Below, in pieces: positions 34,519 through 45,599 of a stretch of DNA of 64,000 nt. This DNA is from Prorocentrum cordatum (Eukaryota; Sar; Dinophyceae; Prorocentrales; Prorocentraceae). A program made the translations under genes and the position numbers. How positions within the stretch are numbered: the first letter of the stretch is position 1; every line of letters begins with the position of its first letter. The notes beneath the pieces were generated by a model that was given only the letters and a program-made list of their open reading frames with translations, did no database searches and was not told the DNA's origin. Location: assembly GCA_963575745.1 (NCBI GenBank), contig CAUYUJ010008591.1, positions 226,788 to 290,787 of the forward strand, written 5' to 3'.

Positions 34519-34846
34519 CGACGGTCCTCACTGGTGAGGCCCTTGATGGTCCTCACTGGTGAGGCCTACGATTAGGGAAACGAGCTCTATACATTGACGC
34601 TGTTCCCGACCCTGCGCTGAAATTCGCACAAGAACGCGGATTCTGGTTTATACGGGATCCTGGTGTATACGTGTTCCGTTGTTTCCCTTGGAAAACGGGG
34701 GAAAGGTATGCACCACACCACCCCGACGTCGTCCCTGACCCATAAAAAGTCGTGGGATTGAAAAACAAGCCGCCACTGGTAGTGTAGATGCTCCAGTTCC
34801 CGATATGATGGTCCTCACTGGTGAGGCCCTTGATGGTCCTCACTTG
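34519..34846. repeat. Paired GGTCCTCACTGGTGAGGCC repeats flanking 250 bp
   Basis: Two tandem copies at 34519-34560 and a copy plus a partial at 34808-34846. Each contains the short hairpin CCTCAC-TG-GTGAGG. The enclosed 250 bp is AT-richer than its surroundings and has no ORF I trust. This could be a small element bounded by repeats. Confidence 0.65.
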
Positions 34847-35575
34847 GGTGGGGGGAAACAGCAGGAGGCTGAAGTAGACGTCCGACAGCTGCGTCCTATG
34901 AGGGATGCCTGACAAAGACCACGCGAAAGAATACATGACCTCCACCTGTAAAGCCCGGGAAGATCGATTCATACCACAGCCCCCTAACGGTGGCACGGGA
35001 AAGGGGGCGGAGGGCAACGGGAAGCAAGAGGGGAGAAAGGAACGGAAGGGGGAACAGGAAACGGGACCCAGGAGAGAGGAGGGAGGCGAAAGGGGAAGAG
35101 GCGGGGGGGGAGGAGGGAGGAAAAGGCGGATAGGCAGGGGAGCAGAAGAGGAGACGGGGACGGGGGGCGTTTCCCAAGTTGCGGTTCGTAGTAATATCTA
35201 GGGTCCTGCTGTGAGCGACGCTCTCGAACACAGCAAGAGGACGACGCCTCGAGCCCGGGAGCTGCGGACAACGGTCCTGGCAGGGAGACCTGAAGTGGGG
35301 AACGACGGTGCTGACAAGAGGACTGGTGAACGAGCCATAGGTGGACAAGCGCGTTCCATTACTAGCGAAGTAACTGCTCGCAAATGGCCTGGCTCCGCCG
35401 AGAGGGATCTACGATCCACCGCATCGGAGGCAGGCGTGTGGTTTCCGGAAGTTTGCGAGTAGGCACTTTGCGAGTAGTGGAACGCGCCCGGTGAATAGGT
35501 GATCGTGGCATTACTCCCGCGTCGTTCCGCGAGACCCCCACCGCCAACGCGGGCGCCCGCCCCCCCGGCAGAGCA

Positions 35576-35609
35576 CCTCCGGCTTTCATCCGACAGGTCG
35601 GGGGCACGG
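35576..35609 (-). CDS. Candidate missing kinase microexon (helix D)
   Basis: The minus strand reads RAPDLSDESRR, which resembles the L-S/T-D-E/D segment that precedes helix E in MAP kinases; followed by AIMAQIF it would have the correct spacing. It is preceded by a strong pyrimidine run, but no AG lies at the expected acceptor, and the best donors do not match phase. Kept only as a candidate. Confidence 0.2.
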
Positions 35610-35954
35610 TGTAGAGGGAGGGCGAAGAGGTAGAGGCCTCGCCACATACCTGTGCCCCAGTGGCGGACGGGGGTGGCAGGGGGTATTTCAAACACACCCA
35701 TCCTTGGAGAGCTCGGTTACGGGGCGGGGAGCGGGAACGAGGGAGAGAGCGGAGGGAGGGGACGGGGAGGGGAGCGGGGGGGAGGACAGGGAGGGAGGGA
35801 CGAGGAGGAGGAGGAGAAGGGGGAGACGCATGAGGTGACGGCAGAGGAGGACGATGAAGAAAAGACTAGATCGGAGGATGGTCAGGAGGTGGAGTAATGG
35901 GATGAGGGAAGGAGGTGGAGATGAGGACGGCGACGAAGAGAAGGAAGACGAGGG

Positions 35955-36015
35955 GGAGGAGGAGGAGGAGGAGGAGGAGGAGGAGGAGGAGGAGGAGGAG
36001 GAGGAGGAGGAGGAC
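35955..36015. repeat. (GGA)n tract
   Basis: Perfect GGA run of about 60 bp. No recognisable exon beside it. Confidence 0.95.
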
Positions 36016-36718
36016 AAGGACAAGGACAAGTCGCTCGGGGAGAGATCCGCAGCAGCGGCAGCGGCCTGGACCTACCTATACTCCCTGCGTGATATATGGA
36101 CGCGGGCCCAACTCTGGGCCTGCCTGCGGGCGCGGACGGGGGGGCCGTTGCCCCTCGGTCCGCGGCCGCATACGGCGAGGGTGACGCACCTCGCACTCCC
36201 GCTTGCACTGTCTGAAAGGAGCGGGGGCCGTCGCTGGCCCAGTCCCTGGGCGAGCGGGGCCCCTGAGGGGGGGGAGGGGACGCAGAGGGGGAGGGAAAGA
36301 GCAGAACGATCGGGGTTAAAACTGAGGGCGGAAATTCGGGCAGTTATTCTTGAGCCAGGGGGCAGAGGGGAGGCGGGGGGCGGCGGCGGGCGGCCCTCGT
36401 ACTTCGAGAACGCGCGCGCGGCGCGCGCCGCTCGCCGCTCGCCGCTCCGCTCCTCGTTCCTCGACCCGACCCCCTCAACCACCCCCCCCCTCCTCTAGCC
36501 GATCAGCTGCTCTGACAATAAGCCTCACCCTGTTCCCTGGAAGTCGTTGTGTGGTACCACATCCACACTGCACATCCTGTGAAACCTATGTTGGTGCGTC
36601 CCTGTCGTCGCACTGCACACAGCCAAGAGTCGTCTACTGTTTGAGGCCCCCCTGTCCCATGCTGTCTGGTAGGAGGTCCTGTTCCTGTTGTCTCTTGGCT
36701 CGGTAATATAGGGCATAA

Positions 36719-38400
36719 TCATATAGCCTTTGAATCCTCTGGCTTTTGCTGGACAGTTTTTTTCAGATTGGGTAACTGATAGGGGTCCATGCTAATGTTA
36801 TTGGCATTGATTTCCTCAGCAGTCACTGGCGGATAGTTTGGGGCGGGCCCCCCTCCTTTCCAAGTCACTGCAGTCCTCGGCACAGGCGGTGGGTCAGGCA
36901 ACTGTAATCCTGATCTCTGATATGCATCTGCAATAGTAACTGCATTGAATGTATCTTCTATTGTGCCGAAATCCAAAATCATATCGGGGTCAACGGCCGT
37001 CGAGCTCGAGCTGCCAAAAGGACCCCTCATCTGCTGGTGCTGGATTCCCTCTTGTGGCGTCCTCAACGCCTCTGGAGCTGGCGCAGGTTGCGCTCGCAAG
37101 TCCTCTCCAGCTCCGTCTTCGGGCCGCTGCTGTTGCTCTTCTTGCCGTTGGCCTCCTGCAGTCCGTGCTCGATTGCCGCCTTCAGCAGCACCGGTTGGAA
37201 CAGGGCCAGCTTCTGGATGGTCGCCTCCTCCGCCTTCGTGTCTTTCAGCACCATCGCCAGGTTGGGCATCGGGTTGACCGAGAACACCAGCTTGCCAAGC
37301 TGATCTGCTTCTTCCGTGCCGTCCTTTTTGTACGTGTTCGTCGCCTTGCACAGTAAGATTGTCTCTGCCAGGACCACTGGGCCGTGCTCCTCGCTCACTG
37401 CCTGGACGAACTCCGTGATCATCGCCAGCGTCTCCTTGTCCCTCTTGTTGGGGTCCATCTTGTCGTCGAGCACCTTCTGGACCGCCTTCAGCATCGACAG
37501 GGCTGCATGAATGTGTGGTGGGCCCAGACCGTGGCCTTTTCCTTGAGCTCGTACTGCCGCCGCGTAATCTTTTCCCGCTCCACTGGTGTCCTTGAACGGT
37601 CCGCTTGTGATCGGCAGCAGCCAGAAGCTCGTGTTGATGTGCATCAGTTCCCTGGCCTCCTGCGACGTCCTCAGCGCGAGCTTGTGGAGACTGGCCAGGT
37701 AGTCTGCGAACCCTGTTGCGCCACCTCCTGGCGGTCCGCCTCCCCCCCCGCCGTTGCGGTCGCCCTTGTGCTTCTTGCCCTTGTCCTGCTCCTCTGTCGG
37801 TTCTGGTCGCTTTACCCCCTTCTGGCCGACGTGCCACATGCTGCTGAGACTGCTTGTCGGTTGTCAAGCGCACTTCCCTGGGGCCGACGTGATGCTTCCT
37901 CACGTGGAGCTGGAAAGCCGAAAGGTTTTGAGCCTCAAGGCCACAGATTTTACAGACGAGGTCCCCTGGTTCCTGGACAGGATGATCCCACTTGCTTCGA
38001 TTCACATGGCAGATCCCAAAAATGTCCGCTGCTCGAGTACAGTGATCTATTGCTGTCCGTCGATTGTTGAACGTACTCAAGCACCAGGGGCACTGGTTTG
38101 TTATCACTAGCTGTGCCACGAGCGGACGTACATTGTGTACAGTACGTCTGTGCCCCGCAAGGGCCTGGGCCGTGGTAAACCTACGCCCGCACAATACCTC
38201 TGTCCCGTCGGAAGTGCCTATTGTGTGGTCGCACCAGTAATCTTTCTCCACCTCTCCCACCTCCTCTTCCCCGTCGTCCCCATCCACCTGACTCCAGTGA
38301 TACGCTGCACTTCGCAATATAGTTGGATCCGTCGTTGTGAATCGTTTCCATTCCGCACTTCCTGGTCGGAAGAGGCTGAGGTCGGATTGCCTGTCCTGGA
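36719..38400 (-). pseudogene. Retroelement 3' module: zinc fingers plus conserved helical domain
   Basis: From 38400 the minus strand carries TTDPTILRSAAYHWSQVDG, a Cys/His finger (LCGRRFTTAQALAGHRRTVH), NVRPLVAQLVITNQCPWCLS with a following His, and CKICGLEAQNLSAFQLHVRKHH. After a frame change at about 37840 a helical domain follows (SLHKLALRTSQEARELMHIN, GLGPPHIHAALSMLKAV). A second change gives the C-terminal part ending at 36719. The same order occurs on the plus strand at 44960-46671 behind an RT, so this is a 5'-truncated second copy. The helical domain is unknown to me. The copy starts abruptly at a GGA run (38405-38445). Confidence 0.7.
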
Positions 38401-39830
38401 ACCATAGGAGGAGGAGGAGGAGGAGGAGGAGGAGGAGGAGGAGCACGGGCAGAAGGACGAGAACGACCAGGAAGAGTAGGAGGGTGGCTAGGAGGGCTGG
38501 GTCATTGCCATCGCGCGCGCTGTGCCGAGGAGGAGGGCGGCGGGGGGGTGCTGCAGTGCCCAGAGAGCCCCCTGGGCACCGACTCCGTGGAAGGCTGCAA
38601 CAAACAGCGCCTGCATCGACTGGGAGCGCACCAATCGGTGGGGAGGCGGCAGCGCCCAGAGAGCCGCGGGGCTCAACGAGAATGCCGCCCCCAACTGCAA
38701 AGAGGGCAGGTCTGGTAGCCTCAGGTGCACGATGCTGCCTCACACACTGTGTGTGACACACACACAGCTACCATAGCTAGGAAACCTGGTAGGGCAGCCA
38801 AGCAGCTTCGCGCCTCAGTCGGCTGGATCACCCAGGGGAGCCGTGGGGAGATTTTGTCCAGCAGGCAGCGAGGCGATCGACAAGCCTCCCACAGCTCACA
38901 CATCAGCTGGCGTTGCGAAACAACTCGCACGGCTGCCACAATCGTGAGAGCAGGCGGTTCGCTGAAGCTCCCTCTCTGCATGATAGGGGAGGCTGAAAAG
39001 GAGAGCTGGGGAAAGGGCAGCCCAAACGTCCACTCATCTAACGTTGAAACACACAGCAGCCATTTAAGGAAAGGAGCGAGGAGAGGAGTGAGGGAACGAA
39101 AGAAAGAAAGAGAGGGAGCAAGGAGAGGAACAACGTGGACGCCACCTCACAGCTCGAGGCTCCAATAGCGAGGCTCCAATTCACCGAGAGGAGTATAATC
39201 AGTGCACATATAGGCGAACATAACCAAAGCACATTGCAATGTACGTTAGGCAACTAAAGAACCTCAGCAGAGTGACTGCGTGGCAGCACGGCGCCACGCA
39301 CGGACATACCTGTGGCGTCCGAGGGGCAGGCCCAACGCAGTGGCTGGGGTCGGCCGCCAGCGGCCGATGGGGGGGCCAGCATTTGCGCGCGATGGGCACC
39401 CAGCAATCAATCAGATGAGCGAGTCAACAACAAGCAACATCCCGCGAGGAGCCCGGACGCGAGAGAGAGAGAGAGAGCGAAAGAAAGATTACTACAGAAA
39501 TGCATATCAACAGAGATAACTACACAGTATGCCACTCGGGCCCTAGCGGCAGCGGGGAAGGGCAATGGAAGGAGCAGGGGGAGAGGAGCACGAGGTGGAG
39601 GGGGCGCAGGGAAGAAAGGAGGATGGAGGACGGAGAATACCGAAGATTCGGTGACGGTGTGCAGAATGGTGAGGAGATCGATGTGGGAGGACAATGAGGC
39701 GCAATGGGACGAGGGAGGATGAGGAGGTTGGAAGATAGCAAGGGCTGTGTTTCAGGGATGATGAGCAAGAAGGGTGTGGCAGGAGCAGTGGGGGCAAATG
39801 CTGGGCTAGTTGGGGCACGGAAGAGCCCGC

Positions 39831-39939
39831 CTTGTGCAGGTCGGCCGGCATATAGGGCAGGACAACGAATATGTCCTCGAAGTTCGGGCTGGGAACCGCG
39901 GGAATATCCAGAAGGTGGAGGAGGTTTTCGTGCTTCATC
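39831..39939 (-). CDS. MAP kinase exon, subdomains III-V
   Basis: Encodes MKHENLLHLLDIPAV followed by PNFEDIFVVLPYMPADLHK, matching the HENI..LLD and FEDVYIV..LM..DLH stretch of MAP kinases. The acceptor is CACCAG|GATGAAG. The leading G completes an Arg codon from the helix C exon, giving LLARMKHEN. The donor is GC (CACAAG|GCGGGC), phase 0. Pyrimidine-rich sequence lies about 90 bp upstream on the plus strand (40030 onward), weaker than at the other exons. Confidence 0.92.
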
Positions 39940-41362
39940 CTGGTGGGAAGGGGCGCTGGAGGCAGTGAGAAAGAACGCGGGAGTGGAGCTGCACGCGAAA
40001 AGCGGGAAACCGAGGGCGAACCCCACGTGTTCCTCCTCTTGTTCCCGATCCTCCTGCCCCTCCTCTCCTCCTGGCCTCCCTTCTTCCATCGTGTCGCCAC
40101 TCCCTCCTCTCCCGCTCCTGTCCCCGCTCCTGTCCCCGCTCTTCCCCTTCCTCCATCCTGCCCGCACAACTGCCCACCCACTCCCCCTTCCACCCGCCTC
40201 CTCTACCGACTCCTTCTTGACAACCTCCATTTCCTGCTCCCGTGCATCCCAACTCTTCCCTATGCCACCCCTGCTCCCCTCGAAGCCCTTATAATGTTAT
40301 GTCCTCGCTCCCTTCCCTTCCCTCCCCGCGAGTGTTCGCTTCTCTTCCCACGCCCACCATCTTTTCATTCGACCCCCCGCGTCTTCCTCACTACTTCCCT
40401 CAGTCCCCCATCCTTCCCCTCTCCTCGTTAGTCCTTTCCGAAGGCCTGGAGTGCGATTGCACTGGCCAGTCTATGACTCGTCCATTGCCCCCCATCGAGG
40501 GCACGAGCGTCCGCCTTGAAAACACTCGGCCGGTGAGCTGAAGAACTAGCCAGCCATGCGGGAAAGGAACCGCACTACACGACATCAGCACGTGAGACTC
40601 GGCATGTTGCCGAAGCGGCCACAGACGAGCTGTCAATCCGACTCCCACCGACGGCGAGGATGAACGTCTGCACGGCTCCCCCTCCCCCTCCCCGCCTCCG
40701 CTCCTCCCGATCCCTGCGCCCACTCCTCCGCTCCCCCCGAGGCCGAATCCAGCGGTGGCCACTGCTCCCACTGCCCCCGAGGCCGAATCCGAGCCCCCCT
40801 GCGCCCACTCCTCCGTTCCCCGCCCCTCCACTCCTCCTTCCGAGAGGGGCCGAATCTGTGAGGCAAGAGGTTGCCAGGCAAGGCCTCCACGAGTCTGCGG
40901 GCGAAGTGCCCCTGGCCCCTTCGCGCCCCCCCCCGGCGGCGAGGGAGCGGGGGGGTACAGATGGGGGAGGGGGGAGGGGAAGCGCGCGGGGGGGGGAGGG
41001 GGGCACCACCCCTCCTCTCCCCTGCCCACCCGCCCACCTCCCTCGTCCCTCCCCCTCTCCAGCCCTCCCTGCCCGGCCCTCGTCCCTGCCCCCCTCGCTC
41101 GTCCCTGCGTGCGCTCCAGCCCGCCCCCCCCTTCACCCCTCGCCCATGGCCCTCCTTCTACCGCCCTCCCCCGCCCTCGTCTCCTCCCACCTCTCCACCA
41201 ATCCCTTCCCTCCCTCCCCTCCTTCCTTCCCACCCCTCGCCCTCGTTCCCCCCCCCCTGCCCTCGTTCCCCCCCCCCTCCCCTCCCTTCCCCGCTTCCCG
41301 TCCCCCGTTCCCTCCTCCGCCCTCGTCCCCCACCACCAAGCCCTCCCCTCCCTTCCCCCCTT

Positions 41363-41460
41363 AAAACGAAGCCAGAACGAGGACACATTCGGGTCAGGAT
41401 AAGCCGAGAATCTCTGAGATCCTTCGGCTCTGGGGGATGTCTCGGGCGCCGCGGCCCTCT
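41363..41460 (+). repeat. Dispersed repeat K, copy 2
   Basis: Matches 16926-17020 through AAAACGAAGCCAGAACGAGG, GAGAATCTCTGAGATCC and GCCGCGGCCCTCTC-like sequence. It is followed by a GAGCGTTCCGGAACGTTCTG palindromic stretch. Confidence 0.7.
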
Positions 41461-41559
41461 CAGAGCGTTCCGGAACGTTCTGAGAGCGATCCGGCACGCT
41501 TGGCACGGATCCATCCTCACCCTAGCCCCGTCCGACCTCTTCCCTCCCCTCTTGCCCCT

Positions 41560-41690
41560 CCTCCTCCTCCTCCCCCTCGCCTCCTCCTCCTCCTCCTCCT
41601 CCTCCTCCTCCTCCTCCTCCTCCTCCTCCTCCCCCTCGTCCTCCTCCCCCTCCTCCTCCTCCTCCTCCTCCTCCTCCTCCTCCTCCGAAC
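41560..41690. repeat. (CCT)n tract
   Basis: 130 bp of CCT repeats directly upstream of LINE-2. Confidence 0.95.
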
Positions 41691-41843
41691 CGGCGTTAGA
41701 GGCCCGGAGTTTCCCTCCGGCCGAGCCAAGCGCGCAAGCGCACCGCCGACTCTTCAGGACACCCCCAGAAAATTCTACTGCGAAGGCCAGGGGGGTGGCC
41801 GAGCCTGCCGCGTCGCCACGGTATTTACGACGCCCTCCCGCTG

Positions 41844-42650
41844 ATGCGTATTACGACGTACAGCCCATGCGCAACAAGTGGCGATGAGAGACTGGAGGAC
41901 ATCAGTATAGTATCGAAGGACTGGGACATAATAGTTCTGAATGGAACACACGAGTGGGCGGGAGGAGGACCGTGCAGGAGATCCTACCTACCACACCACT
42001 GGGCTCTACGAATTCGGGGAAGGAAGGGCAGGTGGATTACTAAAGTTTGTGGCGTTTCTAGACTGGTAACAAGAATAATGCCCCAAGAGTCCCTGCACTG
42101 CACACCTTACCCTCAAAACAACATAGAGGGAAGGGCGGCGGGGATCAGGCGACAGGCTCAAATATAGATATTGTTTTTGGCTGTATATATGGCCCCTACA
42201 CACTTCATCAACTATGGACACAGTGTCCCCGAATTGCAAATTGGATTGAGCAGGAATGTGACAAACTAGGATGCCGCTCGACACCCATAATAGCAGGAGA
42301 CATGAACACCGATTTCGAATTGCACAGAGACGAGGATGGGATAGTCCAACCGAGCGCAGGAAGGCATGCTGGTTCGGCGGCACCCAAGATAGAAAATGAA
42401 AACGGTCGAGCAATTAGATCATTATGTGAACGAGATGGGATGTGCGTTGCTACTACTTTCACGGACATGGGAGCGACGTACTACGGACCGCAAGGGAATG
42501 ACAAACCGCATCGACCACTTTCTCATTCCCGCCGGTGCCCTACGGCTGGTCGACCGCTGCCGGGGACCCTTGGGCATTCTGCCAGGGGGCTGCAGCTCAT
42601 CAGGAGCAAGTGGTACAGAGACCACCTGCCTGTTTCTCTCACCCTCCGCT
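41844..42650 (+). pseudogene. LINE-2 EEP endonuclease
   Basis: In two or three frames the sequence reads RITTY, VQPMRNKW, ERLEDISIVSKDWDIIVLNG, FGCIYGPYTLHQLWTQCP, PIIAGDMNTDF (GDxN motif), DHFLIPAGALRLV (the D-H/F strand) and YRDHLPVSLTLR (the catalytic DH). All main EEP motifs are present, so the nuclease domain was complete. At least three frameshifts disable it. MITE A copy 3 starts immediately after its last strand. Confidence 0.8.
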
Positions 42651-42653
42651 CGC

Positions 42654-42774
42654 CATCGCTCGGACGTCCATTCCCTGTGTTTTTTCGGTTTCGTGCGTGG
42701 TTTTTTTCGCCAAATGATCGAGGGTACTCCTCGATGGTCCTCGCCGAAGGAAGAATGCACACGTCCGAGCGATG
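42654..42774 (+). mobile_element. MITE A, copy 3, inserted in LINE-2
   Basis: 121 bp with perfect 14-bp ends CATCGCTCGGACGT and ACGTCCGAGCGATG. It sits between the LINE-2 endonuclease and RT segments, so it moved after LINE-2 had inserted. Confidence 0.92.
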
Positions 42775-43899
42775 CCCTCTCTCTCGCCCAAGGCCCCCCC
42801 CCCAATCCGCGCTCGCCGTCGAGCAGGGGACAGGGGCGCCAGTGGAGACGCGCGCCGAGGAGCTGCCTGCGGAGAGGGAGGGGGGAGGCTGGAGCTGGGG
42901 AGAGGACTGGGCTAACAAAAATATAAGGCAGCGCGGCAGAGGTCCACTCCCGATCTGGCGTGCATGCTTTACGGAGAGGCCACGAGGGCAGCGACGAGAA
43001 GATCGCTCGGAGATCCCCTGCTACTCTCGACGAGGATGGCCAGCTGGTACGTGCTAAGGGAACGGAGCTGCTGGCCAAAAGGAGGGAGCTGCGATTGCAA
43101 CAGGGATATACGACCACTAAGCAGGACCTGGAGGAGGCACAGGAGGAGCTAACGTTGGTGACGGCCCCCTCAAGAGGAAGAGAGAGGAACCTCTCAAGAA
43201 ACGAAGGGCCAACATTGCCGAATCTATCTGGGAAGCCTACGCGCAGCCGAACATCGCCGAGATCCATCGACTTAGGATCGCCCACAACATGAACGGCAGA
43301 GGCCCCAGAAAGAGGTAACACTACTCCCCAAGAACTCACTGGTCTGCAGAACAATGACTGGAGATCGGAAAGAAACCACACGACGGGGGACTGGGGGGAG
43401 TACCGATGAATGTTCCCGCGGCTATAGAGGAGCGAGAAAACAACCTTGAAGGAACAATTACCGTCACCACTCGACAGAGACATCCGACATGCGGCAGAGA
43501 AGGACTTGGGCGCAATGAAAAGATAATGCCGAAAGGCAAAGAAGCGTCGAGCCTGGCCTGCCTGGGGGTTGCCGGTTGAATGCGCCTGGATGTTACTAGA
43601 GCCCCAAGCGCACCTAGAGAGCCCGACCCAAGCAAGCGAAAGAATAGAGAAGCAAGCCATGGCCGGAGCCGGGAAAAACGAGGAAGAAGAACTGGCCGAC
43701 CATACGACACGATTCAAATTCACGAAGTGACGGGAAATTCTGCAAAAATGGGATGGGTGACGGATACGAGGCTGTGAAGGACAAGAGAGCAACTGGACGG
43801 CACGGGGCTAGAGCCAACAGCAGTGTAGCCTAACTATGTCGGGAGAGCCAGGACGACCTACTGTGCCTGCTGGACTGGCACTGTACGGTGGCGCTCGAT

Positions 43900-44623
43900 G
43901 CAGACAAGAACAACGATAAAGCAGGCATCGCAGGCAAGCACATCATGTACGCGTACTGTAGTTTCGGTCTGGAATGGCACTGAGGACTGTCCAAGAGAGG
44001 CCAGCCGATCTTCCACCCTGCCTGGGCTCAGGGAGGGATCGCACACAGGAGCAGCGATCATGCCATACTATGCGTGCAGGCTGCAGAGTAGAGGGCAGCG
44101 CAGCTAGGATACAGCACAGTGCACTCGAACTACGATTGTACGAATGCATTTGCGAGCACGCACAGGACCCTGTTGCAGGCATTCGCATGGAAGGCGAGTG
44201 CGGAGGAGGATCGACCCTTTGCCATTTGCGTTGGCAGCGAGCAGCAATGCTTGCATGACCACGGAGACGGCATCGAAGACCCTGGCTGTGGAGACGACCA
44301 GTGGGGCACAGGTGGGATTCACCCCTGTTCCAGGCCAGTTTAACGACTGCTACAATATATACGTGGACCAATGGCACCAAGAGGAAAGAGAGCTAGACAC
44401 ATCACAGACATTGCACGGCACAACTACCCCAGTCACGGGGGAGACGCGCGATGTGGCTATTAACACATTCGTGGACGACATCACAAAAAAAACGCGCCTG
44501 TTCCCGCCAGGGAAAGCGGCAGATGAAATTGCTACGCAGATCAACGGTGTGACGACACGGCTGGAGGAACATCTTCAGAATGGAAATGGGCGCCTCAATC
44601 CTCAAGAGCAAACAGCTTACTAA
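43900..44623 (+). pseudogene. LINE-2 reverse transcriptase
   Basis: Motif A is readable as NYDCTNAFASTHRTLLQA, motif B region as VGFTPVPGQFNDCYNIYVDQ, and motif C as INTFVDDITKK with the catalytic DD. The thumb-like RLEEHLQNGNGRLNPQEQTAY follows, ending in a stop at 44623. Motifs A and B/C are in different frames. The fingers part upstream (42780-43900) is too decayed to read. Confidence 0.75.
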
Positions 44624-44959
44624 ACATCAGGGAAGAGGGACCATTTGGAATCACCAGAGCACTGCGCAAGAGTAACGGCATACAAGACACCACCATGCGA
44701 GAGATGAGAGTACTATGACCTCACATCCCAAGCGAACAAAGACTTGGAAGAGACATACGACGGAAGGGGGGAGGCGGTCAAACTAGCATGGACACAATGG
44801 GGTGCGTTCTGGAGTAGCAAGACACCAAGGCCCGTGGGTACAGCAATCCAGCGACGACCTGGATGCCATTGCAGCGGCGTGTGAAGACATGAGGGCTTGT
44901 TACGCAGTTTGCAAGTCAGATATCAGCCTGCTGACTCCTGGGACACAGGAATGCGACCA

Positions 44960-45340
44960 CTGGATAAATATGGACTCAGCCATATTGCGCAGCGCAGCTA
45001 CAACATGGAATCACCAAGATGGGGAAGACGAAGAGGAGGAACTGCAGAAATTTGTCAACAAGCCGTGCTGAAGTGATCACATGTGCATGGGGGAGGAGGA
45101 ATACAGACGGGAAACGTACAATGTCAGACCGCTGGTGGCACAACTCGTTGTCACGAACAATTGTCCGTGGTGCCTCAGCACGTTCAGCAATCGTCGCACA
45201 GCGATTGACCACGCGACAAGAGCTGCAGATTTGAACGGAGTACGTCACATCGACCACACCAGATGGAGACACGGAGTGCCGCAGCCTGAGTCTCTCGTTG
45301 GTGCCATCTGTAACCACCAGGCTGAAAAGAGTTGCTAGCT
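44960..45340 (+). pseudogene. LINE-2 zinc-finger segment
   Basis: DSAILRSAATTWNHQDG, then NVRPLVAQLVVTNNCPWCLS and RTAIDHATRAADLNGVRHID match the minus-strand copy at 37.9-38.3 kb almost residue for residue. The first finger is mostly deleted here, and the third ends in a stop (AEKSC). It probably binds target DNA or element RNA, as inferred from position after RT. Confidence 0.7.
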
Positions 45341-45374
45341 ACATCAAGCTCCTGACTTGACGCCGTGGGCCCTG

Positions 45375-45470
45375 GGAGGAGGAGGAGGAGGAGGAGGAGG
45401 AGGAGGAGGAGGAGGAGGAGGAGGAGGAGGAGGAGGAGGAGGGAGGAGGAGGAGGAGGAGGAGGAGGAGG
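45375..45470. repeat. (GGA)n tract inside LINE-2
   Basis: Nearly pure GGA run of about 95 bp between the zinc-finger segment and the helical domain. Confidence 0.95.
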
Positions 45471-45599
45471 GGTGCACGAAACGTGGCAAGCGTGCATCGG
45501 CGCCAAGCGAGGAGGGCAGGAAGCCGAAGGCAGCTAAGCCAACAAGACGCAGGCGAAGCGCGAGGCGGCAGCAGGAGGAGGCGGAGGGGCAGGCGGCGG

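Larger units (their letters stand above)
30487..39830 (-). other. Kinase intron(s) between III-V and VIa (9.3 kb)
   Basis: Donor CACAAG|GCGGGC. The span must hide at least one short exon. It holds the BPA1-like gene end, a GGA tract (31895-31935), a satellite, GGA tracts at 34215-34260 and 35955-36015, and a zinc-finger retroelement module. Nothing supportable was seen in 33500-34500, 34850-35550 or 38500-39800, apart from short purine runs. Confidence 0.65.

Noticed and set aside
36719-38761. A single 680-residue protein
   Set aside because: The first third reads through the GGA tract and the central part is the wrong frame; only the zinc-finger and C-terminal parts match the second copy.
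40660-41890. Large Pro/Ser/Arg ORFs on both strands
   Set aside because: Low-complexity C/T-rich DNA without stops in any frame; no domain and no codon pattern.
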